Assembly: GCF_014636865.1 (NCBI RefSeq) | Contig: NZ_BMER01000001.1 | Location: 484,718-548,717 of the forward strand | Reading direction: 5' to 3' | DNA length: 64,000 nucleotides | From: Parapedobacter pyrenivorans | Lineage (GTDB): Bacteria > Bacteroidota > Bacteroidia > Sphingobacteriales > Sphingobacteriaceae | Shown: positions 20,501 to 28,237 of the stretch, in pieces | Position numbering within the stretch: position 1 is the first letter of the stretch | How the letters are laid out: the number at the start of each line of letters is the position of its first letter | Notes under the pieces: model-generated | Databases searched by the model: none | Seen by the model: only the letters and a program-made list of their open reading frames with translations | Told to the model about the DNA's origin: nothing | Made by a program: the position numbers and the translations under genes

Positions 20501-20610
20501 GTCACCACTCCCGTTGTCCGTGTCTGCGCGATGGCTAGACTACTGCTAGCTACAATGCAGAGCAGTGTCTTCATGCAGAGAACGAATCGTTTGCAATGCT
20601 TCGTTTTCAT
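17536..20610 (-). CDS. SusC/RagA-family TonB-linked outer-membrane transporter (locus 2)
   Basis: 1024 residues, ATG at 20610. Signal peptide to about residue 29, carboxypeptidase-regulatory-like domain about 31-105, TonB-box-like segment EEVFVVSYG, plug domain with PLIVIDG and SVLKDASAAALYGSRAANG, then the barrel ending at IRLGF. Unlike the SusC of locus 1 it has no STN domain, so it is not expected to signal through FecR; an AraC regulator lies at the head of this locus instead. Imports the oligosaccharides or glycosides captured by the SusD encoded downstream. Confidence 0.96.
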   Translation of the reverse strand: MKTKHCKRFVLCMKTLLCIVASSSLAIAQTRTTGVVTDSVTKTPISGVTVTLQGTSTSAQTDGEGRFTIDAPQGDTLVFTSVGYLRKSVPLTGNTLQVHLSPTSEVLEEVFVVSYGTQKKRELTGAVAQVDATKLRDMPVANIGQKLQGRMAGVQVNHNSGTPGSEMSFRIRGAASIGAGNQPLIVIDGFPSASGLQTLSPDEIESISVLKDASAAALYGSRAANGVVLITTKQAKDGQQYLELSANMGLQQVPQRGRPDLMNAEEFAQFKKEYYEDAARYEGYTGGVPEVYADPSRYAGNYGTDWFDVLLREAVNQNYNISYSAGTPKLKSVFNLNLNKQEGVILNTSDRRITARTNNIYNATDRLTLGLNLEFSNGYNNGVSGLDNGRNIIQLAYLMDPSLSYRNEDGTYPVAFSQPGMFPNPNWYRVVTERIRKARANRFLANAYIEYELLDGLKAKTSFNVNTDNTVTRAFNPSTSQGGLGSAPPQMATGSYGTSNFLTWLSENTLTYQKSINDNHHFELLGGYTVQKFSSENSNIDGREFADDDIPWISAAITRIGNVGADDWSLLSYLGRLNYNYKGKYIASFAFRSDGSSKFGQNTRFGSFPSASLGWVVSEESFMQDIQAIDLLKLRVSYGKVGNNNIGNYTYLAAVNSNDYVFNNQVTPGKSLNGIGNSFLTWESTEGYDIGLDVELFNNRLFFTYDYYWKKTDGLLYGIDIPIQSGFSSITSNIGRFDFWGHEFTVGSRNFVGDFQWTTDFNISFDRNVVKKLGTNDAPIGGYNLYWDDNRTAVGQPIGMFYGYINTGVYMTQEEFETQPHSATSMVGTARFEDISGPDGIPDGIIDSHDRTFIGNPNPTFAYGLVNTFSYKNFDLSIVLAGTVGNDISDNAFQSTENLDGVFNVRKGVAGRWRSPENPGDGIYPRTRSGTTEDFRNFTTRQVFDGSYIAAKNITLGYTFNSPAITYFKSIRAYLSAQNAFILTNYPGLNPEAGINGLNGLNQGRDFTGYPVPRIFSAGIRLGF

Positions 20611-20707
20611 AATTAAGTGGTTTGTTACGTTAAAAATTGTTTATTAATCGGGTTTTTATTAACTATTGCTTACTGAATATGCTGTTGGCTAACGACTGAC
20701 ACTACCG

Positions 20708-23017
20708 CTAAAACAATACGAATGACCACGTCCCCTGCCCGACTTCAAAATAGAAGTAAGCATCATCTTCCTTGTAATAGGCTATCGATGGATCGCCATT
20801 GACAGAAATTCTCGATAAATTTGTTTTCAGCTTGGGCACGCCTACGCGGGCATTGGTGTTAGGCGGGATATCCACGGATAAGGATACACGATCTTCCGCG
20901 CGCTTTAGATCTACGGTAATATTACCCTTTACCGTAGGCGTGATGCAATGTATTTCATCCAATGTACCAGGTTGGGGCAGTATATGAAACGTGTCGAAAC
21001 CAGGTTGCTCGGGAGCAATGCCAGCAACATATTGATGCATCAGTGTCAACGGTCCGCCCGACCAGCCATGGTTATATGATCCACCACCATAACCCGCCGA
21101 ACCGATACCCCAACCTTCCCATAGGGTAGTAAGTGGGCTTTCCACCATATTGGCATAACGCTTCTTCATCCTCGCTAGTCCGCCCGCGGCGTCGCCCATG
21201 ACGAAAAAAGACTCCAGAATGTATTTTTCCATATATGGGCTTGCATGGAATTCACTGTGCAACACCTTTTTTATGGCATTGTACTTGCCACTGTCAGCAA
21301 GCCCCGCAACTACCGCCAACCCATTCCCGCGATCATCGACTACGCCCAGATTCGAAGGGCTTTTATAAGCGGTTCCGTTCCAGAATTGGCTGTTGAAATT
21401 TGATTTTATGGATTCCGCCGCTGCCCGGTAGCCGGGGATATCTGCTTGGTTGCCCGTAAGCGCTGCCATCCCAATAGCTCCTTCCAATGCCAGGTAATAC
21501 CATGCATTTTCGATTACCGGGGTATCAATATCAGCCCCCCAGTCCAACCAATCCCATCCGCCGGCGCGGTGGATAAGCAACCCGTCTTCACCGAACTTCC
21601 ACAACTTCAAATAACGCCTAACGGCCGGGTACACATGATGCATCAAAGCCGTGTCCGCGGTATACTGGAAATAATTCCAGAACCCATATTTACCAATACT
21701 GGCGAGCATCTGCGCAGGCAGCTCCCTATCCCAATTGCCAGCAGGTACCGGCGAATACAGCACGCCATCCGCCTTCTGCCAATCAACCAGGTTGCGGATC
21801 GCTTTCTGAATGGCCAGGTGGCCATTCCCGTCGCATGCATACAGGATTTCACCCAGCAGGATGACCGCATCGCCCCACCATTGCGCGCGTTCGCGGTCCG
21901 GATCCTGAATGGCATCCCGCAGGTTAATATTGAGCGTAGTATACGACTTTTCCCAAAGCGTATTGAAAAAAGGATCATCCGCCCTGAAAACACCAACCTG
22001 CTCAGTATTGTAGCGGGTTTCGCGGTATTTCAACTCCAGGATGTTGACTCCCTCGGGGATTGCATAGCGGACTTCGTGCCCGTTCATATATCCAAAGGTC
22101 TCAAACTCCTGTACCCCTTCTCTCGTGATATATTCCGTACGTACATTGTACTCGCTTCCCCCTTTGTAGTTATCCGTTCGGATATCGATCTTCAGCCCGC
22201 TGGGTGCATCGATTTTCAAATAAGGTGTTATGGCGCTATTCTTAGGTAGTTTGGCTACGATGGTGTCGCCGTTACTTTTGACGGGCAAATCGCCATCATT
22301 GGTATAAGCGACCAAGCCGGAGTCGTTCCACATCGGGATCGGTCTTTTTTCCAACTTATTCCAAGGGGCGGTAGGCGGATTGCCGTATGAGACGACCGGC
22401 TGCCAGGCAGTGTTGCCAATGTCTCCAACATACCAATTCGGCAGGTCTTGCCTTGCATCGAAATGAATATTGAACTCCGGCAGGCGATAATTGGGAAGCG
22501 GTGGCCCGGTATGGCCAAAAGCGGCATGTCGTATGGCTTTCCAGGTCGTGTCTGAACGCAGCACTTCCGCACCTATCGTCGCTTCAAACAGCAGCGCGGA
22601 TTTGCCACTATTCTTATGGTTGAAACCATCCCGCCCCCAATACCATGTCAATACCGCAATATCGTTCTTCCCGGGTACGAGGTAAGGAGCTAGGTCTACA
22701 TCGTCATAGTACGTATCACTCGGATTTGGACCTCTTTTCAGCTGGCCTTCAAACACAACCAGCTCCCCATTTACCCAAAGCCAATATTTTGAATCTGTAG
22801 CTATTTTGGCGTGTGCGACCTCTGGCACTTCGCTAAGCTGGTACGCGCGATGAAAGGCGGTCCACACATTGGTATCGCGCGCTGCGTGTGGGATTCCTAT
22901 CCATTCTGCCTGCCAATCCGTAGGTTGACTGAAAGCCGGAATACCAATCAGCATGACCGCGATGTATCGGAGAGATTTAATCAGAAACAGCACTATACCT
23001 CTGCAATGATTTTCCAT
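20708..23017 (-). CDS. GH78-family alpha-L-rhamnosidase
   Basis: 769 residues with an N-terminal signal peptide. Beta-sandwich domains fill about 35-335. The six-hairpin catalytic domain follows, with DPDRERAQWWGD at about 372-383 (the GH78 general-acid region, usually DCPxREKxGWxGD) and TLWEGW at 631-636 followed by YNHGWSGGP at about 648-656, the conserved end of the catalytic domain. A C-terminal beta-sandwich (GNITVDLKRAEDRVSLSVDIP) closes the protein. It should hydrolyse alpha-L-rhamnosyl linkages in the periplasm or outside. It lies 97 bases before susC and 32 bases after the other six-hairpin glycosidase. Confidence 0.9.
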   Translation of the reverse strand: MENHCRGIVLFLIKSLRYIAVMLIGIPAFSQPTDWQAEWIGIPHAARDTNVWTAFHRAYQLSEVPEVAHAKIATDSKYWLWVNGELVVFEGQLKRGPNPSDTYYDDVDLAPYLVPGKNDIAVLTWYWGRDGFNHKNSGKSALLFEATIGAEVLRSDTTWKAIRHAAFGHTGPPLPNYRLPEFNIHFDARQDLPNWYVGDIGNTAWQPVVSYGNPPTAPWNKLEKRPIPMWNDSGLVAYTNDGDLPVKSNGDTIVAKLPKNSAITPYLKIDAPSGLKIDIRTDNYKGGSEYNVRTEYITREGVQEFETFGYMNGHEVRYAIPEGVNILELKYRETRYNTEQVGVFRADDPFFNTLWEKSYTTLNINLRDAIQDPDRERAQWWGDAVILLGEILYACDGNGHLAIQKAIRNLVDWQKADGVLYSPVPAGNWDRELPAQMLASIGKYGFWNYFQYTADTALMHHVYPAVRRYLKLWKFGEDGLLIHRAGGWDWLDWGADIDTPVIENAWYYLALEGAIGMAALTGNQADIPGYRAAAESIKSNFNSQFWNGTAYKSPSNLGVVDDRGNGLAVVAGLADSGKYNAIKKVLHSEFHASPYMEKYILESFFVMGDAAGGLARMKKRYANMVESPLTTLWEGWGIGSAGYGGGSYNHGWSGGPLTLMHQYVAGIAPEQPGFDTFHILPQPGTLDEIHCITPTVKGNITVDLKRAEDRVSLSVDIPPNTNARVGVPKLKTNLSRISVNGDPSIAYYKEDDAYFYFEVGQGTWSFVLF

Positions 23018-23049
23018 GAATTGATTAGTTTAGTAAACACTGCCGCTCG

Positions 23050-25542
23050 CTAAAGCGCCCGAAGCGCAAACGTTGCGGGACCGGCCACCCCCGCATTCAT
23101 CATCAACGACCCGTCTGAGGCCACCTGTCTATCTTGGACCTGGTCGTTTATCGCGACCTGATAACGGGCACCCGGCGTAAGCCCATGAATGACCAGCCGC
23201 TTCCGCTGATCACCCTTTACGGTCCATCGATAGTTACCGGCTTCCCATTGGGCAACTTGCAGATCGGTGAAATCGCCCCGGTTAGCGTGTAAGACCAAGC
23301 GCGTCGTTTCTTTATTTTGGGGATAATAGACCACATGGGTGCCCATTCTACCTACGCCGAATGCTTGGTTACTCTGCACCGAAAATTCAGTTGTACGCAC
23401 CTTGTAATCATTCACATGCAGCGACAATTCATATACCGTGTCACGCAGGGTGTACGCGAATTGCGTACCGTTAAGCGCCGGTACCATGTTTGGCTCCAGG
23501 CCTAGGCGGTTCCATTTGGGGCGGATACCATAGATATCGCTGTACAATGCGGTCACTGTGGTGGCTATGCCCGCCAAGATATCGGTACCCAGCCCCTGCT
23601 GATCCACCCGGCTGTACCGTTGTGATGAAAGGCCATCTTTACGGTATTGGGCCAGGATGTTCCGGATATATTTCAAGGCTAACTCCTTATCGTATTGCAC
23701 ATAAGACCGTATACCTAGGTATCCCCAAGTAGGGAATATATCACCGTTTTCATAGCGTGGAAACGGCCAATTGTTATCGTGTACCTCTTCCCGTTTAAAC
23801 GAATCAAAACATAATGGCCAATGAAACAGGTTTTCTTGTCTGGTACGCTGTTCGATGTTCTCCAGGACTAGCGCTATACGTTGCTCATCGTCGCACAGGC
23901 CAAAAGCAATAGCAGCAAAATTAACCGGCGTCACCAGGTTGTCGCCCCGCACTGTGCCGTCATCATCTCGCCAGTACACATACTGTTTCTTTTCTGGCGA
24001 CCAGAACCCGCCATCGTCGACCGTTTTGTTGAACGCCACCTTCAATCGATTGGCTATCGCCGTATAATATGCAGCCTTTTTGGGATCTCCCAGCACCTGT
24101 TCGCATTCCACCCACTGCTTGAGTGCCTCATACAGTTGGGCATTCACAAACGCATTCTCGAAACTTGCCCATACAATGTCTATCCAGTCACTGGCTTTCT
24201 GCTCGCCGACATTGTTGTTGACCATTTCAAAAATTCCATTGCCATTGGTATCCCGGCGAATCAACCAGTCGAGCGCACGCTCGCATGATGCCTTATGCGA
24301 GCGCAACCATGCGATATCGCCGGTCTGCTGGAATTGTTCCGCAGTGTTGATAAGGTAGCCCGTCTGCGAATCTACGGTATATCCCCACATGGCTTCATAG
24401 TACCCTGTTTCAGCATCATATGTACCGGCTATTTCATCACCGGGCACGTCGTGCCAGCGCGAGAGCACGCGGCCATCGTCAAGCATTGCCAAATCACGTT
24501 CCTGGTCCAGCGTGGCGGACAGGTTGTCGGTATAATTTTCGTCGTTCAGTGCCAGGCCGATCTGTGCAAAAAAAGGCTCATGCAGGCATTTCCAGTTCGT
24601 GATCCAGCCATTGGCACCCACGATACGGTTGTCTACCACGCCATATCGGCCTGTGGTATTGAGTAATTCGCGGACCGCAGCCGCATCAATGCCAGGTAGC
24701 GTTCCCCGGTCATAAGCTTCGAGGTAGTTGATGTAGCCCAATTCATACGTTACCTCGATTTTGCCCCGTTTTACTTCAAATGGTGCAAATACATCCGCCT
24801 TCTGGTGCACAAAACGGCTTAGGTTAAAACGCTGGTTCAGCTCTTCTTCGCTAACCAGGTGGGCGCAGGCAAAGATGCCCTGCTCATGATGGGAATATTT
24901 AGTCGCAACAAACTGATTATTGCCAGCACGTGTAGTGATGCGCAAGCCATCTTCCTCGTCTTCGTTCCAGAAGGTCACACCGCCGGTATGTACCCCATAA
25001 GTATCGTTAGGCGACGACAAGTATTTGCACCAAACCATCCCGCCGTTGTCCAGTATCCCTCCTTTCCAAGTATTAAGATCGGCGAAATGCCAGCCCGGCA
25101 TAGCCATGTCTTCTACCATTAGATTTTCCGGATACGTGCGACTGATGGTCCACAGCACCTTATTTTCCTCCAGCTTAAACCGCCATGACTCGGTGATATT
25201 TCCAAGGGTTATTCCTTGCAGCGTTACCTGGTCAGCCATTAACGAAACCTTGATTTGCTGATCTTCTCCCCATGAAGTCCAATGCGCATCAGCTGTTCGT
25301 AAAGCAGTAAAGATACCTGCTTGGGCCAATGTGTTTTTGTTGTTGATAAGCAGGTCGGTCACCTTACCGCCCGATTCGTAGTCGATGTGCAAGGCAAGCC
25401 GTTTATCGGCCGTGGTGATCCGGATGGTCTTCGCCTTGGAATCATGGTCAACCTGGCCAACGACACCACAAGCGATAAGCATCAGCCAAGCTGCCATTGA
25501 AAACCGCCATAGATTCTTAACCAAATCGTATCGTTTAATCAT
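23050..25542 (-). CDS. Six-hairpin (alpha/alpha)6 glycoside hydrolase, family not assigned
   Basis: 830 residues from the ATG at 25542 (MIKRYDLV), two bases after the stop of the upstream gene. The open frame extends to 25695, but that part overlaps a real gene. Signal peptide about 1-33. A beta-sandwich N-terminal half (DKRLALHIDYESGGKVTDLL) is followed by a six-hairpin catalytic-type domain with ALDWLIRRDTNGNGIFE, FENAFVNAQLYEAL, RYENGDIFPTWGYLGIRSYV and a C-terminal sandwich. The DTNGNGIFE and acidic barrel motifs recall GH15/63/78/116-like enzymes, but I cannot place it in one family. By context it removes another sugar from the same rhamnose-containing substrate. Confidence 0.8.
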   Translation of the reverse strand: MIKRYDLVKNLWRFSMAAWLMLIACGVVGQVDHDSKAKTIRITTADKRLALHIDYESGGKVTDLLINNKNTLAQAGIFTALRTADAHWTSWGEDQQIKVSLMADQVTLQGITLGNITESWRFKLEENKVLWTISRTYPENLMVEDMAMPGWHFADLNTWKGGILDNGGMVWCKYLSSPNDTYGVHTGGVTFWNEDEEDGLRITTRAGNNQFVATKYSHHEQGIFACAHLVSEEELNQRFNLSRFVHQKADVFAPFEVKRGKIEVTYELGYINYLEAYDRGTLPGIDAAAVRELLNTTGRYGVVDNRIVGANGWITNWKCLHEPFFAQIGLALNDENYTDNLSATLDQERDLAMLDDGRVLSRWHDVPGDEIAGTYDAETGYYEAMWGYTVDSQTGYLINTAEQFQQTGDIAWLRSHKASCERALDWLIRRDTNGNGIFEMVNNNVGEQKASDWIDIVWASFENAFVNAQLYEALKQWVECEQVLGDPKKAAYYTAIANRLKVAFNKTVDDGGFWSPEKKQYVYWRDDDGTVRGDNLVTPVNFAAIAFGLCDDEQRIALVLENIEQRTRQENLFHWPLCFDSFKREEVHDNNWPFPRYENGDIFPTWGYLGIRSYVQYDKELALKYIRNILAQYRKDGLSSQRYSRVDQQGLGTDILAGIATTVTALYSDIYGIRPKWNRLGLEPNMVPALNGTQFAYTLRDTVYELSLHVNDYKVRTTEFSVQSNQAFGVGRMGTHVVYYPQNKETTRLVLHANRGDFTDLQVAQWEAGNYRWTVKGDQRKRLVIHGLTPGARYQVAINDQVQDRQVASDGSLMMNAGVAGPATFALRAL

Positions 25543-25544
25543 CG

Positions 25545-26393
25545 TTATAATTCGTTTACTTTTAATCGGTATCGTGCTTCGAGCAATTGTTTCATCCAGC
25601 AGTTCAGTTCGTATTGATCCGCAATGGGCTGTATGGTCTGCGGAACATAAGCCATATAAGGATAGGGGCCAAATTCGGGTGTGATGGTTGCACAAGAGCA
25701 GTCTACCTGTCTTAGGTGGTCAATCCAACGATCCCACCATACTAGATGGTGATTCAATGCCACTTGATTTTCGGGCGCCCGTGGATCGGTGACCTGCGGG
25801 CCCTGTGGATGTCCAACCCGGGCATGGACATGCTTGGTATGTTGGATAGCCAAGTCAATGGCATCCTGCTGATCTTCAAGATAGCTTTCGGACACGCAGA
25901 CCCAATGGGATAAATCCAGCGCCAGCGCTAAGGCAGGAAAAGTTAACAGGTAGTCCTTGACCACATGCGCCGCGTAAGACCATTTGTTACGGTGAGTCTC
26001 GTGAATGATCGGGATGGATGATTCTTGGGATATCCGGCTACACAGTTCAAAACAACGTTCCATTTGAGCCTTCGTATAATATTCGCGCCCGGTCTGGGAA
26101 ACAATAAACCGAGGCCTCGCCGTTGCATGCTGGTACGAGAGTAATGCATAGAGATTGCGCTCCAATGCATCCAAGTAACGATCGAAGTTCGCTCCTTCTT
26201 CCAATTCCGCATGAAGCAGGATGTACGAAAGGCCGATGTCGTTGAGTACGGCTACCATCTCTTCATTTCTTGCCATATCTCCTAACGGGAATACCTCTAC
26301 GCCGGCAAAGCCATCGTCTTTGATCCGCTTGGCGAACACCGGCCAAGCGATGTGCTCCGAGCCCCAACGCGGGCAAAAGAATTCGATATCCAT
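25545..26393 (-). CDS. Xylose-isomerase-like TIM-barrel protein (sugar phosphate isomerase/epimerase)
   Basis: 282 residues, no signal peptide, so cytosolic. Metal-binding residues of the AP-endonuclease/xylose-isomerase-like TIM barrel are visible in order: Glu in IIHETHRN (about 130), Asp in LALDLSHW (about 160), His in HVHARVGHP (about 190) and Glu in ITPEFGP (about 239). Its ATG overlaps the stop of the dioxygenase gene (TAATG at 26391-26395) and its own stop lies two bases before the next start, so it is tightly operonic. Related proteins isomerise sugars, keto-sugars or inositols. The substrate here is unknown, probably a sugar released by the glycosidases. Confidence 0.82.
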   Translation of the reverse strand: MDIEFFCPRWGSEHIAWPVFAKRIKDDGFAGVEVFPLGDMARNEEMVAVLNDIGLSYILLHAELEEGANFDRYLDALERNLYALLSYQHATARPRFIVSQTGREYYTKAQMERCFELCSRISQESSIPIIHETHRNKWSYAAHVVKDYLLTFPALALALDLSHWVCVSESYLEDQQDAIDLAIQHTKHVHARVGHPQGPQVTDPRAPENQVALNHHLVWWDRWIDHLRQVDCSCATITPEFGPYPYMAYVPQTIQPIADQYELNCWMKQLLEARYRLKVNEL

Positions 26394-27208
26394 TACGCTT
26401 TATAAATCAGTGGCATTTGCTCGTCATTATCCAATACGTCCCCAATTTGAAGTGTTTTTACGTACGCATCTGGAAGGATATTGGGAATGCCATTATAGGT
26501 GTTACCATCGGGCATGTAGGCACAGGTCATGGCACGCCGAAACCCCGGTGTCATATTGGCATGCGCACCATGAATGGTCAATCCATTATGAAAGGAGCAG
26601 CTACCTGCTTTCATTACCGCCGCGCGCGATTTAGTTTGCTTGAATTCCGGGTAAACTTCGAAGATGCCGCTCATGTTTTTTCCTATCCCGGCATTTTTGA
26701 ATGTGGTTCGTTCGTGTGAGCCTGGAATGAAAAACAAACAGCCATTTTCCAGCGTAGCGTCATCCAGCGCTACCCAGATGGATAATGCCCGTCGGTCTGA
26801 AAAAGACCAGAACGGCGTATCCAAATGCCAGGAAGTCGGATTTGCCCACGGCCGCTTTATCAATGCCTGGTCATGCCAAATCCGGATGCCATCTACACCG
26901 GCCAATTCTGCGGCCATCTTACCGATACGCTCATCCAACATAAGCTGCTTGACCTCCTCATTGGTCTGCCAAAGATTCAACAGCTGATCAAACACATTGT
27001 TGAAGTAAGTCGCGTCTTCGTTGATGCCATCGTCTTCGCCCACGCGTATCTCCTTGCCCGGTATCTTCAATCCATTCCGTTCAGTGATGGCCTGTGTCAC
27101 TGCATGCCGCCAATATTCCAATTCAGCCTCATCCAAGAAATCTTCAATGATGATGTATCCGTTTGCGTTATAAAAGTTGATTTGCTCGCTACTGAGTGTG
27201 GTATTCAT
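26393..27208 (-). CDS. Phytanoyl-CoA dioxygenase family Fe(II)/2-oxoglutarate oxygenase
   Basis: 271 residues, ATG at 27208, cytosolic. Opens with EQINFYNANGYIIIEDFLDEAEL, the standard start of the PhyH family. The iron ligands are seen as WHLDTPFW (His-X-Asp, about 143-145) and the distal His in LTIHGAHANMTPGFRRA, whose Arg should bind 2-oxoglutarate. Bacterial members hydroxylate many small molecules, so the name does not imply fatty acid work. It is the first gene of the rhamnoside locus and is divergent from the AraC regulator, so it is probably induced with the rest and may oxidise the substrate or aglycone. Confidence 0.88.
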   Translation of the reverse strand: MNTTLSSEQINFYNANGYIIIEDFLDEAELEYWRHAVTQAITERNGLKIPGKEIRVGEDDGINEDATYFNNVFDQLLNLWQTNEEVKQLMLDERIGKMAAELAGVDGIRIWHDQALIKRPWANPTSWHLDTPFWSFSDRRALSIWVALDDATLENGCLFFIPGSHERTTFKNAGIGKNMSGIFEVYPEFKQTKSRAAVMKAGSCSFHNGLTIHGAHANMTPGFRRAMTCAYMPDGNTYNGIPNILPDAYVKTLQIGDVLDNDEQMPLIYKA

Positions 27209-27238
27209 AAATGTGCGCTAATTGGTTAAATACTACCG

Positions 27239-27246
27239 CAAATGTA
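27239..27246 (-). promoter_or_regulatory. Candidate -7 promoter element of the rhamnoside locus
   Basis: Reads TACATTTG on the minus strand, matching the Bacteroidota -7 pattern TAnnTTTG, 31 bases upstream of the dioxygenase ATG. The nearest TTG upstream is at 15 bases rather than 19, so the -33 part is weak, as expected for a promoter that needs an activator such as the divergent AraC protein. Confidence 0.4.
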
Positions 27247-27289
27247 ACTGCTAAGAACATGCAATAAAATAACCAAAGTCGACCATTAT

Positions 27290-27321
27290 TTGTACTTTTT
27301 GATATTTTTACTTTATGTTTG
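27290..27321 (+). promoter_or_regulatory. Candidate promoter of the AraC regulator gene
   Basis: TTG at 27290-27292 and TATGTTTG at 27314-27321, separated by 21 bases, fit the Bacteroidota promoter pattern apart from two extra spacer bases. The -7 element ends 25 bases before the ATG. Confidence 0.45.
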
Positions 27322-27346
27322 AATTGACCGATTAGCAAAAAATATC

Positions 27347-28225
27347 ATGGAAAACTACCACAAATACCTACATACAAGCAATATAGATAAGAAATGGGGC
27401 TTCTACATCAATACAGTCGGTTATTGTAAAACCAATAAAAACATGCACTATCCGTCATCAGCTGAACATCCGACTGACCATGCCTTTTCGTGGAATAAAG
27501 GGCGAATCCTCGATGGTTTTTACATCGTGTTTATCACGAGTGGTAGCGGGGTTTTCGAATCAGCCCAAACTGCGCCTCAGGTGGTCGATGCAGGCACTTG
27601 TTTTGTGCTTTTCCCCGGTGTTTGGCATCGCTATAAACCTAATCCGCTGGTCGGGTGGGAGGAATATTGGGTCGGCTTTAACGGCACCTATCCGGCACAA
27701 CTTATGGATAGCTTTTTTAACTGGAAAAATCCAGTTTTCAAAACCGGGCTCAACAAAGACCTCCTGGCCGCCTTTACTTATTTACTGGCCGCTGTTTCCC
27801 AAGCGCAAATGGGCTATTCACAAGTTATTTCAGGCATTACATTGGCTATTTTAGGCATACTGAATAGGGTAAACCTGACTGCCTATTCTGCTGATGACCC
27901 TGAATCGGTGTGGGTATCTCAGGCGGCCTTCATGCTGCAAAACAGGCTGTCAGAAAACATCAATATAGAGGCGTTAGTTCAGGAATTTCCCATCAGCTAT
28001 TCCAAATTCCGAAAAGCATTCAAGCGCCTGATGGGTAAGTCTCCTAATCAGTATCACCTAGATCTCCGGTTGGATAAGGCCGAGGAATTACTACGGAATA
28101 CATCGCTATCCATCAAGGAAATCGGATACCATACCGGATTTGAATCTCCTTACTACTTTTCTCGGATATTCAAGGAAAGATTCGATGTTTCGCCGAAGGC
28201 GTTCAAGCGGCGGCCGCACTCATGA
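27347..28225 (+). CDS. AraC-family transcriptional regulator (cupin sensor domain)
   Basis: 292 residues, ATG at 27347. N-terminal AraC-type cupin (about 45-160, with GRILDGFYIVFITSGSG and CFVLFPGVWHRYKP) should bind a small ligand such as a sugar. The C-terminal double helix-turn-helix (about 190-290) includes YSKFRKAFKRLMGKSPNQY and IKEIGYHTGFESPYYFSRIFKE. It is divergent from the dioxygenase gene across a 138 base intergenic region and is the only regulator near the rhamnoside locus, so it most likely controls that locus in response to rhamnose or a rhamnoside. It might also act on the rhamnose operon at 50-57 kb, which has no regulator of its own in the window; that is inference. Confidence 0.92.
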   Translation: MENYHKYLHTSNIDKKWGFYINTVGYCKTNKNMHYPSSAEHPTDHAFSWNKGRILDGFYIVFITSGSGVFESAQTAPQVVDAGTCFVLFPGVWHRYKPNPLVGWEEYWVGFNGTYPAQLMDSFFNWKNPVFKTGLNKDLLAAFTYLLAAVSQAQMGYSQVISGITLAILGILNRVNLTAYSADDPESVWVSQAAFMLQNRLSENINIEALVQEFPISYSKFRKAFKRLMGKSPNQYHLDLRLDKAEELLRNTSLSIKEIGYHTGFESPYYFSRIFKERFDVSPKAFKRRPHS

Positions 28226-28237
28226 ATAGCGTATTTC

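Noticed and set aside
21446-22249. 267-codon plus-strand ORF
   Set aside because: It is antisense to the catalytic domain of the GH78 enzyme and shows no family pattern.
25543-25695. 51-residue N-terminal extension of the six-hairpin glycosidase
   Set aside because: It overlaps the end of the TIM-barrel gene and would bury the signal peptide that begins at MIKRYDLV.
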